A stretch of DNA of 64,000 nucleotides from Bin5 sp965207495. GTDB taxonomy: Bacteria; Chloroflexota; Anaerolineae; Caldilineales; Caldilineaceae. Position 1 is the stretch's first letter, and each line of letters starts with the position of its first letter. The stretch is from positions 1-64,000 of the forward strand of contig CBDBMP010000005.1 in NCBI GenBank assembly GCA_965207495.1, given 5' to 3'. Shown piece by piece: positions 42,182 through 50,985 of the stretch. A program made the translations under genes and the position numbers. The notes below the pieces were generated by a model that worked only from the letters and a program-made list of their open reading frames with translations, was not told the origin of the DNA and did not search any database.

Positions 42182-45100
42182 TTATAGGCTTCGTGACCAC
42201 ATGTAGAAATCTACTGCATGGAGAATCCGAGCGCGTTGAAGTGGTACGAGCGCCAGCCTCGAGGCGATTTCAGCCTGGAACTTCCACAAAACCAGGTCGG
42301 TGTGCCTTCCATGCCGAATCGCCGCCAGCACTAAATCTAGAAGCAAGTCGAATTGTTGTTGAATTCGCGGTCCCTGCGCTTTCGCTAAAGTGGCGATGAC
42401 CTCTGCGCCAACGGAGGCTGCGGTGTCTTCAACGCAATCTGGGCCACTGAGCGTTGTGAGCATTGCTCGTGTCCCTGGACTTGTCTGATATCTGTTTGCT
42501 TCAAGACTCCACAGGATGTCCTCTGCGCGAATCCTTACAAACCAATAGTTCATAAGTACAAGCTCTTCAATCTTTGAAGAATACTCTGCTGCCGTGATGA
42601 CGTCAGAACGAAGCATCTCTATCAGCAGTGCTTGGGAGTTGACGGCCCCAAAGCCTAACGAGCGGGCCACATTGGATTGGGGGAGATCGTCAGAAATCAG
42701 GACCGGCCTAACCTGGGATTGTTCGTCACCCGCAAAGATCGCACCAGCCCCAGCCGGTGTCAGCGCTTCGAAAGCCCCCTCGGGGTCGTCGGCATCAAGT
42801 ATGGAGTATGAGGGAATTCGTTCAAAGGTATCGGCCAACTCCAGCACCGAGCGCGCGTATGCCTGCCTCTCCTTCCAGACATCTTCCGGTATCTCGGTCC
42901 ATGTGTACCGCCCCTCCTCGTCCTTTCCCAGGTGGCTAGAGGGGGAACGATCTATCTTTATCTGATAAACGTCGTTTTGGATCTCGTCATAAACGAGTTG
43001 GGGGATGGTGATACGCGAAAACCGCTTTCGGAGATGCGCCACAAGTTCTAGTCTATGTACGGTGAGTAAAGCGACCATGTCTAGCACAATTGTGTCGGCA
43101 TCGCGCATTAGTTCACTGGCTTCGTTCGTCTCTTGGTCAGACCCGGTACCGAAAAGGAGGCGTCTTGCAGGTTGCGCTGTGTACTCGGGCCAAACCGCAA
43201 ATGTAGAACTACCGATGCGGGAGCAGAAGGAAGCGAATGGCAACTGGTACGACTTGTATAGCTCCTCGACATTGCTAATGTACTGATGCCGCAACTCTAT
43301 GCTCTGAAAGATTGGAGTGAAGTTGCTGTCCATTTCGACGAGGGACAGCGACATGTCGTCTGGGAAGCGTAGCGAGAATTCCCCCCACGTCTCCTGAAAT
43401 GCGCGGACATACTTGCTCTGTATTTCCGCGATCTCATACCGCACGTTTCCAAAAGCTTGACGCAGGATGACAACGTCTCCAACGCTTCGTCCCAGGAGGT
43501 GTTGCGCGAGACTGTCTTCTGGGGACAATTCTCGAGGCCCGCTCGACTCCTCACCGTTTTCGAGAATATGCCACCATTGCTCCTCGTTCTTGAGGCGTAC
43601 CGAACAGCCCGGTTGGACGACAACCGGTTCTTCCCATTCCTCGCTCCACCCCTGGAACAGTCTGACGTACCCCAAGTGGGCACCTGGATCACTGAGTCCA
43701 TAGCGACGGGCAAGGTAGGCGTCGCATATGTAACCGGCAGCCCCAAGGGAGCATTTCATATGTGCCAGATTCATGAGAGCTTGGGAGTCATGGCCGAGTC
43801 CTGAAACGTCTATATTCAGGACGGTCTCCAAGGCTGCTTCGCGTTCGCCGCACCGGATCTGAGCCGATGCCAATCTGACCCGAGCACCTGGGACAGTGTC
43901 TTCTCGAGAGCAAAGTTCACGACGGCGCAAGACTTCAGCCCTGACATCCCCGACATAACCGAGTATCGCAGCCTCAACTTCAATGACAATCCTCGGAATC
44001 GGGTCAACTACGCCGCGAATCTTCCGTGCCAGGTCGAGTGTCTTGCGATACTGTCCGCTGTTAGACAGAGACAATAGCATCGGGACCGCGTCCGGATGGG
44101 CTGGATCGTCACCACAAGCTTTGCTGAACTCTTCGGCAGCATCAGCAAATCGTCCCATACCTTCATAGTGGCGGCCGAGTTGTGCCTGAAGCACCTGACG
44201 AAAAGGTTCATCGGCAAGGTCAATTGCTTTAATGAGCGCTGACTCAGCGGCTTCGATGTCTCCTCTCAGACTGCTACGTACGGCAGCCAAGGCGAAGAGT
44301 CCCGAGTCGTTTGGGAATCGTTCCAGGGCCACTTCGATTACGGGGCCAACGGAATCATCAGTCCCGGCTGCAGCCTCCGCGCGCAGGAGCGATTGAGCCC
44401 TTCCTAAATCTTCGTTTCCGGGTGGATCGAGTTTGAAACTATCTTTGAGCAGATCTATTGCGGCTGTCGCATCACCAGATTCCAGGCACGCGTCTGCAAG
44501 AGGAAGCAGTGAATCGGATCGCAATTCAGGGTCTTGGATACCTTCTAAACGACCGCGTGCTTCACTGGCAAGTCCCTTCTTTAGAAGTAGCTTCCCCTTA
44601 TGTAGAGTTGCGATCGGATGCTCAGGTACTTTGCTTAACACCACGTCTATGTCAAGCATCGCCTCGTCTACCTTACCCAACTGCGCGCGGATGCCAGCAC
44701 GTAGTACGAGAGCCTTGATACGTAGGGCACTTAATTGGGTGGGCTGAAGAAGATCTATTGCCCGATCTGCTTCAATCTCAGCCTCACGAAGTCTCGCTAG
44801 TTCCTCGTTTGAGTACGCAACCGGCAGGCGTTCCACTTGGGCCTGCGCAAGCAGGCATTGACTCAGGGCAAGGTGAGTTTGAGCGTCATCAGGATCGGCG
44901 TCAATGAGAGACCGGTAGACATCATTCGCGTCATCGTAACGCGCCTGTTGCACACGGACTCTGGCAAGGGCCAGGGCACTAGGCAATTCTTTCGTCGTCC
45001 ACTCCGCCGATGCCACGAAATCCTCAATCTCTTCACTCTTTCCCATACCCCACAAGGCCGAAATGAGGTTGGCCGCCGCACTTGGGTCGTGTGGGTCCAG

Positions 45101-46495
45101 CGTGAGCGCTTTCCGCGCTAGCTCGAGTGCTAGCTCGGGATCCTGTTGGATCTCAGCGGCCATAGCGGCATTAATGATTCCTGTCCGGTTTTCAGGTTGG
45201 ATGTTGTGGGCTTCATTGAGGAGGGGGATAGCCGCATCAAGCTTGTCTTCGCCCATTGCGCAGACTGCCAGGTTTGTCAGGAGGCGGAATCTGAGGTTGT
45301 CTGACAACTGTTCTGCCTCGCGTTCGATCCCCTCTAGCTGCATCCGGGCGGTGGCGATCAACCCTTGCTGAATTAGATCTCGGGCGGCGTCTATCTTCTC
45401 TGACCATCTCCGTTGTTCCGAGTCCTGTATGGGTTCCGAGTCAGGCTGTTCCGTTTGAGTTACTATGGAGTTGGCGAGTGTTTGCAGCTCTACCCTCATA
45501 GCGGCCATTTCGGCAAAGCCTGCTGTTAGCTGATCATTCGTCTTCTGAGAGAGACCTTCGAACTTAACCACTGCTTCCTGAACAGCTCCTGGGGCGAAAG
45601 TTCGATCAAGATTGACGTCACCGATCGTGGAACGGATTGCATCTAGTATGGACATGGCGTGCTCACTCAGCGCAAGCAACGCATGCTGTTCTGTGTCCGC
45701 GCCCTGGGTGTGGCGTTGTCGCAACTCCTCGGGCAGATCCTCGTGTTGATAACCGCGTGCCTCCGACATTCCTTCACCGGCCACACGAAGCAGTGCATCC
45801 CATGTAGCTTCCGCGATACCAGCCTCAACCGGCTTGCCCGACGTGTGAGTGAGAAGGCTCTTGATAATCGCTTCGGTCTGCCCGGACGCGCTGGCCAAGT
45901 CCAGACTCAGTACATGCAGGACACAAAGGAACGGCCAGATGTCGCCTACAGCGACATCTCTCTCTTCGATCTCACCGATAATCTTTCGCACTTCGTCGCA
46001 GTATTGAACGGACTTCTTGCTAATGAATCCAGGAGTATTCAGGCGGTGTTCGAAATCGGCTGCGTCGCCAGAGGCGCGTGCACAGTTCAAAAGGCTCGTG
46101 AAATGTTGAAGCAGAGTTGTGGTCCCCAATTGCGTAACGAGGGCGAAACGATCGCTGTCTGGTGAGAAATGCTGAGGATTGCTGAAATCCTGCCAGAAAT
46201 CTTGTATTGCTTTCTTACATTCGGAGTCGTTCGCGCTAACGGTGAAGGTTCGCTTCACTTGGCTTGCCAGTTTTCGACGTTGTCCCGAGCTGTCTTGACA
46301 GCAGATCAGGGAGTCGTCTGTATGCCAGCCTAGATGCCTGGTCTGCATATAGACCTCCACCACTGTACAATTGTTCAGTATTGGTGGGGCCGCCCGCACC
46401 AGAAGAAAAGTAAGCCAGAAGGCATTGACTTTCTGCTCGAAGATTATACCTGCTCCACCGGTGGAGATAGGGCTTGAAATAAGACCTTGATTCAT
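42182..46495 (-). CDS. large conflict protein: nuclease-TPR-GreAB_C-PIN
   Basis: 1437 residues. An N-terminal nuclease-like domain (residues ~12-110) has FEQKVNAFWLTFLL, TDDSLICC and LASQVKR, i.e. E..D..QxK as in the DUF4297/Cap4-type PD-(D/E)xK family. A long TPR array follows (~370-930, e.g. LTNLAVCAMGEDKLDAAIPL; ALELARKALTLDPHDPSAA). A GreA/GreB C-terminal-like FKBP-fold domain (~960-1040) has SLAQHLLGRSVGDVVILRQ. The PIN nuclease domain (~1130-1330) has TIVLDMVALLTVHR, IPQLVYDEI and a late Asp-containing segment (LISDDLPQSN). TPR-GreAB_C-PIN proteins have been described as conflict-system components; an extra N-terminal nuclease makes this one two-nuclease. A truncated ORF upstream overlaps its start by 4 bp. 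Confidence 0.82.
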   Translation of the reverse strand: MNQGLISSPISTGGAGIIFEQKVNAFWLTFLLVRAAPPILNNCTVVEVYMQTRHLGWHTDDSLICCQDSSGQRRKLASQVKRTFTVSANDSECKKAIQDFWQDFSNPQHFSPDSDRFALVTQLGTTTLLQHFTSLLNCARASGDAADFEHRLNTPGFISKKSVQYCDEVRKIIGEIEERDVAVGDIWPFLCVLHVLSLDLASASGQTEAIIKSLLTHTSGKPVEAGIAEATWDALLRVAGEGMSEARGYQHEDLPEELRQRHTQGADTEQHALLALSEHAMSILDAIRSTIGDVNLDRTFAPGAVQEAVVKFEGLSQKTNDQLTAGFAEMAAMRVELQTLANSIVTQTEQPDSEPIQDSEQRRWSEKIDAARDLIQQGLIATARMQLEGIEREAEQLSDNLRFRLLTNLAVCAMGEDKLDAAIPLLNEAHNIQPENRTGIINAAMAAEIQQDPELALELARKALTLDPHDPSAAANLISALWGMGKSEEIEDFVASAEWTTKELPSALALARVRVQQARYDDANDVYRSLIDADPDDAQTHLALSQCLLAQAQVERLPVAYSNEELARLREAEIEADRAIDLLQPTQLSALRIKALVLRAGIRAQLGKVDEAMLDIDVVLSKVPEHPIATLHKGKLLLKKGLASEARGRLEGIQDPELRSDSLLPLADACLESGDATAAIDLLKDSFKLDPPGNEDLGRAQSLLRAEAAAGTDDSVGPVIEVALERFPNDSGLFALAAVRSSLRGDIEAAESALIKAIDLADEPFRQVLQAQLGRHYEGMGRFADAAEEFSKACGDDPAHPDAVPMLLSLSNSGQYRKTLDLARKIRGVVDPIPRIVIEVEAAILGYVGDVRAEVLRRRELCSREDTVPGARVRLASAQIRCGEREAALETVLNIDVSGLGHDSQALMNLAHMKCSLGAAGYICDAYLARRYGLSDPGAHLGYVRLFQGWSEEWEEPVVVQPGCSVRLKNEEQWWHILENGEESSGPRELSPEDSLAQHLLGRSVGDVVILRQAFGNVRYEIAEIQSKYVRAFQETWGEFSLRFPDDMSLSLVEMDSNFTPIFQSIELRHQYISNVEELYKSYQLPFASFCSRIGSSTFAVWPEYTAQPARRLLFGTGSDQETNEASELMRDADTIVLDMVALLTVHRLELVAHLRKRFSRITIPQLVYDEIQNDVYQIKIDRSPSSHLGKDEEGRYTWTEIPEDVWKERQAYARSVLELADTFERIPSYSILDADDPEGAFEALTPAGAGAIFAGDEQSQVRPVLISDDLPQSNVARSLGFGAVNSQALLIEMLRSDVITAAEYSSKIEELVLMNYWFVRIRAEDILWSLEANRYQTSPGTRAMLTTLSGPDCVEDTAASVGAEVIATLAKAQGPRIQQQFDLLLDLVLAAIRHGRHTDLVLWKFQAEIASRLALVPLQRARILHAVDFYMWSRSL

Positions 46496-46785
46496 CTGGT
46501 TAGACCCTGGATTTGTACTCTTAAATCAGGCGACTGTCTCGTTGCTGCCGCGTGCAGGCTGGCGAGCCTCTCTAAGTAACTTTGACCTATTGTCGTTCCG
46601 GTCACCACTCCATAAGATACTTGATGTCGTTGTTCATGATGAAATCCGACTCCTGGTCGTGAAACCGTAGTGCTTAGCCAGGTCGCGTGAACTGGCGCGT
46701 CTGGAACTGCGCATAGGGTACTGGTGTTGATAGTGGAGACGATATTCGGGAAGAGACAAACAATTGCCGTCAGCAAAAGCGACAA
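46492..46785 (-). CDS. truncated ORF coupled to the conflict gene
   Basis: The last ~45 codons (TIGQSYLERLASLHAAATRQ...QIQGLTR) look protein-like, and their stop overlaps the ATG of the 1437-residue gene (ATGA). The start of the ORF lies in a palindrome-repeat junction (46780-46792), so the 5' part seems lost. It may be the remains of a small partner gene. Confidence 0.4.
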   Translation of the reverse strand: MSLLLTAIVCLFPNIVSTINTSTLCAVPDAPVHATWLSTTVSRPGVGFHHEQRHQVSYGVVTGTTIGQSYLERLASLHAAATRQSPDLRVQIQGLTR

Positions 46786-46839
46786 GTTGTCGTATTTGAC
46801 GGTGTGAGGGCCGCCCTTGCGGCTAAGCGGGCAGAGTCG

Positions 46840-47150
46840 ACTTGATAGCCTAGACCGCTACGTTAACGTCCGTGTCGCCGGCGGCGAAGGCGTTGCAGCA
46901 GGCGAGGATCATGACCTTACGCGGTAGTGTCTGAACCGTGATTTGGGGGATTTAGAGGATGGGCTGTGATTTGCGGTGCCAGCGGCGAGGACGGCTTTGT
47001 CGTTGAGGCGGACGTTGGGGAAGGTGTTGAGGATGGAGGCTGCCGTGTGTAGCCCCCGTTTCCTGGCTATCGAACTGCCTCTCCACGTACTTGGCGACTT
47101 GCTCCACTAGACACCTAAACTCGTGTTTCAGTTTTTGGGGCCCACTTTAC
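46840..47150 (-). pseudogene. restriction-gene tail remnant plus IS end
   Basis: The minus frame reads AASILNTFPNVRLNDKA, then after a CTGAACCGTGA..GGGCTG repeat insertion ILACCNAFAAGDTDVNVAV-stop. It is homologous to the C-terminus of the 52392 gene. The stop is followed by AIKSTLPA..GRPSH and the palindrome at 46780-46792. At 47112-47148 lies an IS end (CGTGTTTCAGTTTTTGGGGC). The rest, to 47323, holds nothing recognisable. Confidence 0.7.
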
Positions 47151-47323
47151 TACGTCAGACTAGCATGAATCTCGATATCTACAGACAGCTGGCTGATCTT
47201 TAAGCGATCACAGCGCGATCAAAGGCTTGCAGGCCGCGTGTGTCGTCGCTCTTTCTTGGGGCTTATACGCTTAACTTCACAAGAGCAGAAGCGATGCCAA
47301 GTAGTATCAACCTATAATAGACG

Positions 47324-47698
47324 CTATTTGCGTCGGAAAGGTAGTAGGCAGCACCCAGACTGTTTCTGAAATTTGGGGGGAGGGGGGCGAACCCCATACT
47401 GGGAGGAAAGAGCGTCTTGGGCAGAGATTAAATCGTTGACCAAATTGAACGTGCTTTCGTAGTTTGATATTTTAGCCCGCCTCACTTTCTTTCTCTTCGC
47501 AAACAGATATGGGAATACCTCAAGCCAAACTGAGTAGTATTTGAGACAATACTCTTCCGTACCGAAAATCTGCCCATAGGGTCCGCATAGCAACGCATGG
47601 GTAATGTCTCTTCGTTGACCGTTGACCCGCTTGGCTCTTACTATCTGTTTCCGATTCAGTGATACGAGCACCAAATCGTGCCTCTTATAGCGTTTCAT
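47324..47698 (-). CDS. hypothetical basic protein
   Basis: 124 residues, start ATG at 47698 with GGGGA upstream: KRYKRHDLVLVSLNRKQIVR, then ALLCGPYGQIFGTEEYCLKYY. Small, basic, possibly nucleic-acid binding. No family is recognised. It follows the CBASS genes in direction but is separated by IS remnants. Confidence 0.5.
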   Translation of the reverse strand: MKRYKRHDLVLVSLNRKQIVRAKRVNGQRRDITHALLCGPYGQIFGTEEYCLKYYSVWLEVFPYLFAKRKKVRRAKISNYESTFNLVNDLISAQDALSSQYGVRPPPPKFQKQSGCCLLPFRRK

Positions 47699-47784
47699 TG
47701 GATTCCCCGTGCCAAACCATGTCCACGACATTTCATATCCACGTGTCCTTGAACGCTTCCTCCGCTGCTTCAGAGCCGTATGGT

Positions 47785-47890
47785 GAGCCCCAATCTTTGG
47801 ACCACGAAACGGGAAGAATAAGGGGCATCCGGACGGATGAGGTCTACGCTCTCCGAGTTCATGCCGGGTATGCTGTCCAGGTTTTTACCC
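47785..47890 (-). pseudogene. IS3-family tip plus IS end, minus strand
   Basis: The IS end CCAATCTTTGGACCACGAAACG (47790-47811) is followed by a GGGCATCCGGACGGATG stretch and a degraded transposase tip. It faces the plus-strand copy at 48441-48708; the gene at 47927-48409 lies between the two inverted ends. Confidence 0.55.
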
Positions 47891-47926
47891 GGCCACATTA
47901 TGGGGTTGGTCCAGTTGGATCCCACT

Positions 47927-48409
47927 TCACTTATCCTCTGGGAAAACGAGCTTTGTAGTTATTTTGACATATGGCACCTCGCCGCGTTTGTTTCTTTTTT
48001 CCAGCAGGAGAGCATAAACGGCAAATCTAAAAGCGGAATTAAGCCAGAAATCCGTAGCGTTCTTTAATCTCTGGCGGTCAGTTTCAGGCACGGATTTGTG
48101 GTGAAGCAATTGCCGAAGGCGCCTCTCCACGTGCTCAAACTCATTAATGAACTCCTCTAGGACATCAATTGCATCGTTCTTTTTTGCATGCACCAAATTG
48201 GACGCCTTGTTGAGCAGGTTGAAAAGGTTATTGCACTCCGTGTGCCATTTTCTAAATGGCGCAGAGCCTTCTTTGAAGTATTGATAGCAGTCATCACGCA
48301 AGCGTCCTATTGCAGCGATAGCATTATATGTCTGATCGATCGATGTTGAACTCTTGTATCGGTCAAAATTGTCATGGCGATAATCCATAATGCTTTTCTT
48401 TTTGGCCAT
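47927..48409 (-). CDS. hypothetical alpha-helical protein between IS ends
   Basis: 160 residues, GGAGG 7 bp before the ATG: long helices (TYNAIAAIGRLRDDCYQYFK, AIDVLEEFINEFEHVERRLRQLL), low similarity to anything I know. It is enclosed by inverted IS3-type ends, so it may have been picked up with them. Confidence 0.55.
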   Translation of the reverse strand: MAKKKSIMDYRHDNFDRYKSSTSIDQTYNAIAAIGRLRDDCYQYFKEGSAPFRKWHTECNNLFNLLNKASNLVHAKKNDAIDVLEEFINEFEHVERRLRQLLHHKSVPETDRQRLKNATDFWLNSAFRFAVYALLLEKRNKRGEVPYVKITTKLVFPEDK

Positions 48410-48440
48410 CAGTCGTTCCTCCATCTGTGTAATGCCCAGC

Positions 48441-48708
48441 CCGCGCCCTTGACAACGTCTTCTGCGAACGTCTATGACGCAGCGTCAAATCTGAGAACAT
48501 TTATCTCAACCAGCATGACACCGTGCCTCAGTTGCACACCGGTTTGACCGCCTACTTCGACTTCTACAACCATGAGAGACTACGTCAAAGTCTCAACTAT
48601 CGCACACCCGCTAAAGAGCACTTCGTGCTCTGATGGCGGCAGAACGCATCCGTCTGAATGCACCTTGTTTTTCCCGTTTCGTGGTCCAAACATAGGGGGC
48701 CTACCATA
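48441..48708 (+). pseudogene. IS3-family transposase 3' part with nonsense codon
   Basis: The frame reads ALDNVFCERL-stop-RSVKSENIYLNQHDTVPQLH, then TAYFDFYNHERLRQSLNYRT and PAKEHFVL. The TGA replaces the conserved Trp of ERLWRS. About 60 codons are left, the longest IS3 remnant in the window, followed by the IS end at 48673-48700 (TTTCGTGGTCCAAACATAGG). Confidence 0.85.
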
Positions 48709-48734
48709 ATCGACATAGCGCCTTCCTAACTGCC

Positions 48735-49580
48735 TTAAGACTCAGCGCCCTCTCTTTCCTGGTCGTCTCGGCGAAACTTGTAGAGCCAGTCGGGAACAGG
48801 TGAATTTGAACGACGATGTTCGAAGATTTCATCTTGAACGCTGCGAATGTCGCTTGGGCATATCTCCTCTTGATTAGCGAGACTAGAAAGGTAGCGATGG
48901 ACTCTATCAACGTGCCGGCCGGTTTCCTCCTGGTTCATTACTTCGGCTATTCCCCAGGCTAAGACTCGAATGAAGGATGCGGCGATGGCGATGAATTTGC
49001 CGACCGTGATTCCGGTGCCAATGCCTAGAACGAGAGCTAAAGCCACGAGTGTTCCATACAACACGTAGATCACGTTTCTCCATGTGCGCCGGAGGTTGAC
49101 ATCCCACCAACAGTTCATTTTTTGACAGTGAATCTTGGCCTGGACTGGATCGCGGGGTATCGTCTCGGGCGTATACCAATCGAATAGCCCTTTGTAGCCA
49201 CCGGACGTACTCTTGGCCTTGAGATCAAGTTGCCTTAAGCGATCGGGCGTTATACGCTGTATTCCTTTGTGCTTTGGCCACGAAAGATCAAGAACGAAGC
49301 AGTCGAATTCCTCTTGGATAGTAGCTGCTTCGTTCTTGAGAGAGCTTTCTATCCTTTTGAGAATAAGCAGGTCAACAATCCAAGCAACGATAACAATAAG
49401 CGGCACCCACTGATTTATCATGGCCCGTTCCACCGTTGAAGACACGACTCCAAGGATTGCAACTAGCAGAATCAGATACATTCCAATGGTCCGGGTCTTC
49501 TTGGCACAACTGTATAGATGACGTTGTGAGGCCAATCTTGCGATTGAATTCGATTGATTCTGTCTTTCTTGAATACTCAT
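48735..49580 (-). CDS. CBASS S-4TM effector
   Basis: 281 residues from ATG 49580. Four TM helices in two pairs (IGMYLILLVAILGVVSS; WVPLIVIVAWIVDLLIL; VIYVLYGTLVALALVLGIG; GKFIAIAASFIRVLAWGIAE) and a cytosolic central region. This is the pattern of the S_4TM (SMODS-associated 4TM) family. When activated by the cyclic nucleotide it is expected to disrupt the membrane. Its ATG overlaps the CD-NTase stop (ATGA). Confidence 0.88.
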   Translation of the reverse strand: MSIQERQNQSNSIARLASQRHLYSCAKKTRTIGMYLILLVAILGVVSSTVERAMINQWVPLIVIVAWIVDLLILKRIESSLKNEAATIQEEFDCFVLDLSWPKHKGIQRITPDRLRQLDLKAKSTSGGYKGLFDWYTPETIPRDPVQAKIHCQKMNCWWDVNLRRTWRNVIYVLYGTLVALALVLGIGTGITVGKFIAIAASFIRVLAWGIAEVMNQEETGRHVDRVHRYLSSLANQEEICPSDIRSVQDEIFEHRRSNSPVPDWLYKFRRDDQEREGAES

Positions 49581-50449
49581 TTGTAATAACTTGGGAATCG
49601 GTAAGCGAAGAGTCGGTCCCACCAGTCAAATGCTTCTTTGATTTCATCGTTTCGTTCAGCTTCGCGTGCCTTGGTTGCTCTGGACAGCGCGGTTGAAACT
49701 TTCGATTTAGCCGATATTAAGTCATTTTCGGACTTGCAGGGCGATATGTTACCTGAAATGCCCATTGGGTCACGAATCTGGGCAAGCCCAATCACGTCAA
49801 GATGCGCAAAGATATTTTTTATGTCAATTGAGTAAACAATCGAACTTTCCGCTGATGCGTATTTTGCAACCCGCAGTTCAAGATAGAACGAGGAGATAGG
49901 TACATTTTGGAAATACTTCCATGCCTTTATGAAGCGAATCAAGGGTTTTGCTTTATACGATAAGGATTGATCCACTGAACGTACATAAGCGTTATGGGCG
50001 TCAGGACTCGCTGACATCCAACTACCAGAACAATCTGGAATGCCGTACACATTGAAGTCCCCTGAATCTTCTGAAAGAAACGCGGGGGTAACCTCCGTCG
50101 TTTCCTTTGCATCAGTACCAAAGGGAACAACAACAGCTGGGCAGGATGTTCGTACGCCGGTGTCGGGAAAACGAGTTGCTAGTGCCGCGCGCAGATCCGA
50201 CAGTGATGTGGATGAATTGTTGCTCAGGCTACTTGCTGGGATACTCGCCATGTAATCAACATCGCTATGGCTCGATATCGATGTCCCATTGCCAAATGAC
50301 CCGGTACGCCAAAACCTTTGGAGCCCGAAATTCGATTCAATGCACTGTTTGATGGAGGCGCGATGCCTTTTAGCGGCATCGGTCTCGGAGTCCGACGGCG
50401 TCAGCTTTTTGTGAAAATCTTGAAAGCCTTCATTTATTGTACGTGGCAT
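49577..50449 (-). CDS. CBASS CD-NTase (SMODS nucleotidyltransferase)
   Basis: 290 residues. Catalytic core: GSFGNGTSISSHSDVDYM at residues 50-67 (GS motif and the DxD pair D63/D65), with a downstream helix (KAKPLIRFIKAWKYF). It synthesises a cyclic di- or trinucleotide upon phage infection; the product cannot be read from sequence. AAGGACAG precedes the start. There are no Cap2/Cap3 or HORMA/TRIP13 genes, so this is a minimal (type I) CBASS. Confidence 0.92.
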   Translation of the reverse strand: MPRTINEGFQDFHKKLTPSDSETDAAKRHRASIKQCIESNFGLQRFWRTGSFGNGTSISSHSDVDYMASIPASSLSNNSSTSLSDLRAALATRFPDTGVRTSCPAVVVPFGTDAKETTEVTPAFLSEDSGDFNVYGIPDCSGSWMSASPDAHNAYVRSVDQSLSYKAKPLIRFIKAWKYFQNVPISSFYLELRVAKYASAESSIVYSIDIKNIFAHLDVIGLAQIRDPMGISGNISPCKSENDLISAKSKVSTALSRATKAREAERNDEIKEAFDWWDRLFAYRFPSYYK

Positions 50450-50548
50450 GGTTAGTTCTGTCCTTTAGACTAGACTGCGTGTTTGAACACGAGCGAGACC
50501 GACACAGCCTGCATGTGGGTGTTCAACTAGTTTGGTGAAGATGGAGGG

Positions 50549-50930
50549 TCCCAATGGTTGGACCATGAAATAGGGGAAATGAGGTGCATCCAGACAGATG
50601 CGGACTGTTCTGATCAGGGCGCGTTGTGCTGCTCAGACCGTGTGTGATGGTTGGAACTTTGACGCGGTGTCTCATAGTTGTCGAAGATTTTGGGCCCGTT
50701 TTTTGCAGATGGGGTTTCCAGGCTCGTATCAGGTTGGCATTGCCCTCGTTTTCACAGGCTAATTGGCTAGCCTTCTTGGCTCTGTCAAGCGCCTCTAGCG
50801 CGACCCGGAACTAGAAGGCCGCCGTGTGTCGCCGCCGTTTCTTGACCATCGTTCTGCCCCTCCGCAGGCTGGGTGAATGGCTCCCATCATACACCTTAGC
50901 TCGTGGTCCAGTTTTTTGGGTCCACTTTAC
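50549..50930 (-). pseudogene. IS3-family tip and two IS ends
   Basis: The minus frame RQSSNHHTRSEQHNAP-stop (50608-50670) is a diverged transposase tip. IS-type ends lie at 50549-50575 (GGTTGGACCATGAAAT) and 50897-50925 (TCGTGGTCCAGTTTTTTGGG). No intact gene lies in 50450-50985. Confidence 0.65.
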
Positions 50931-50985
50931 AGGAAGTTTCTCCATATTGGTTCACCGTCGCTTTCGCCCCCCAAAACGCAATTAG

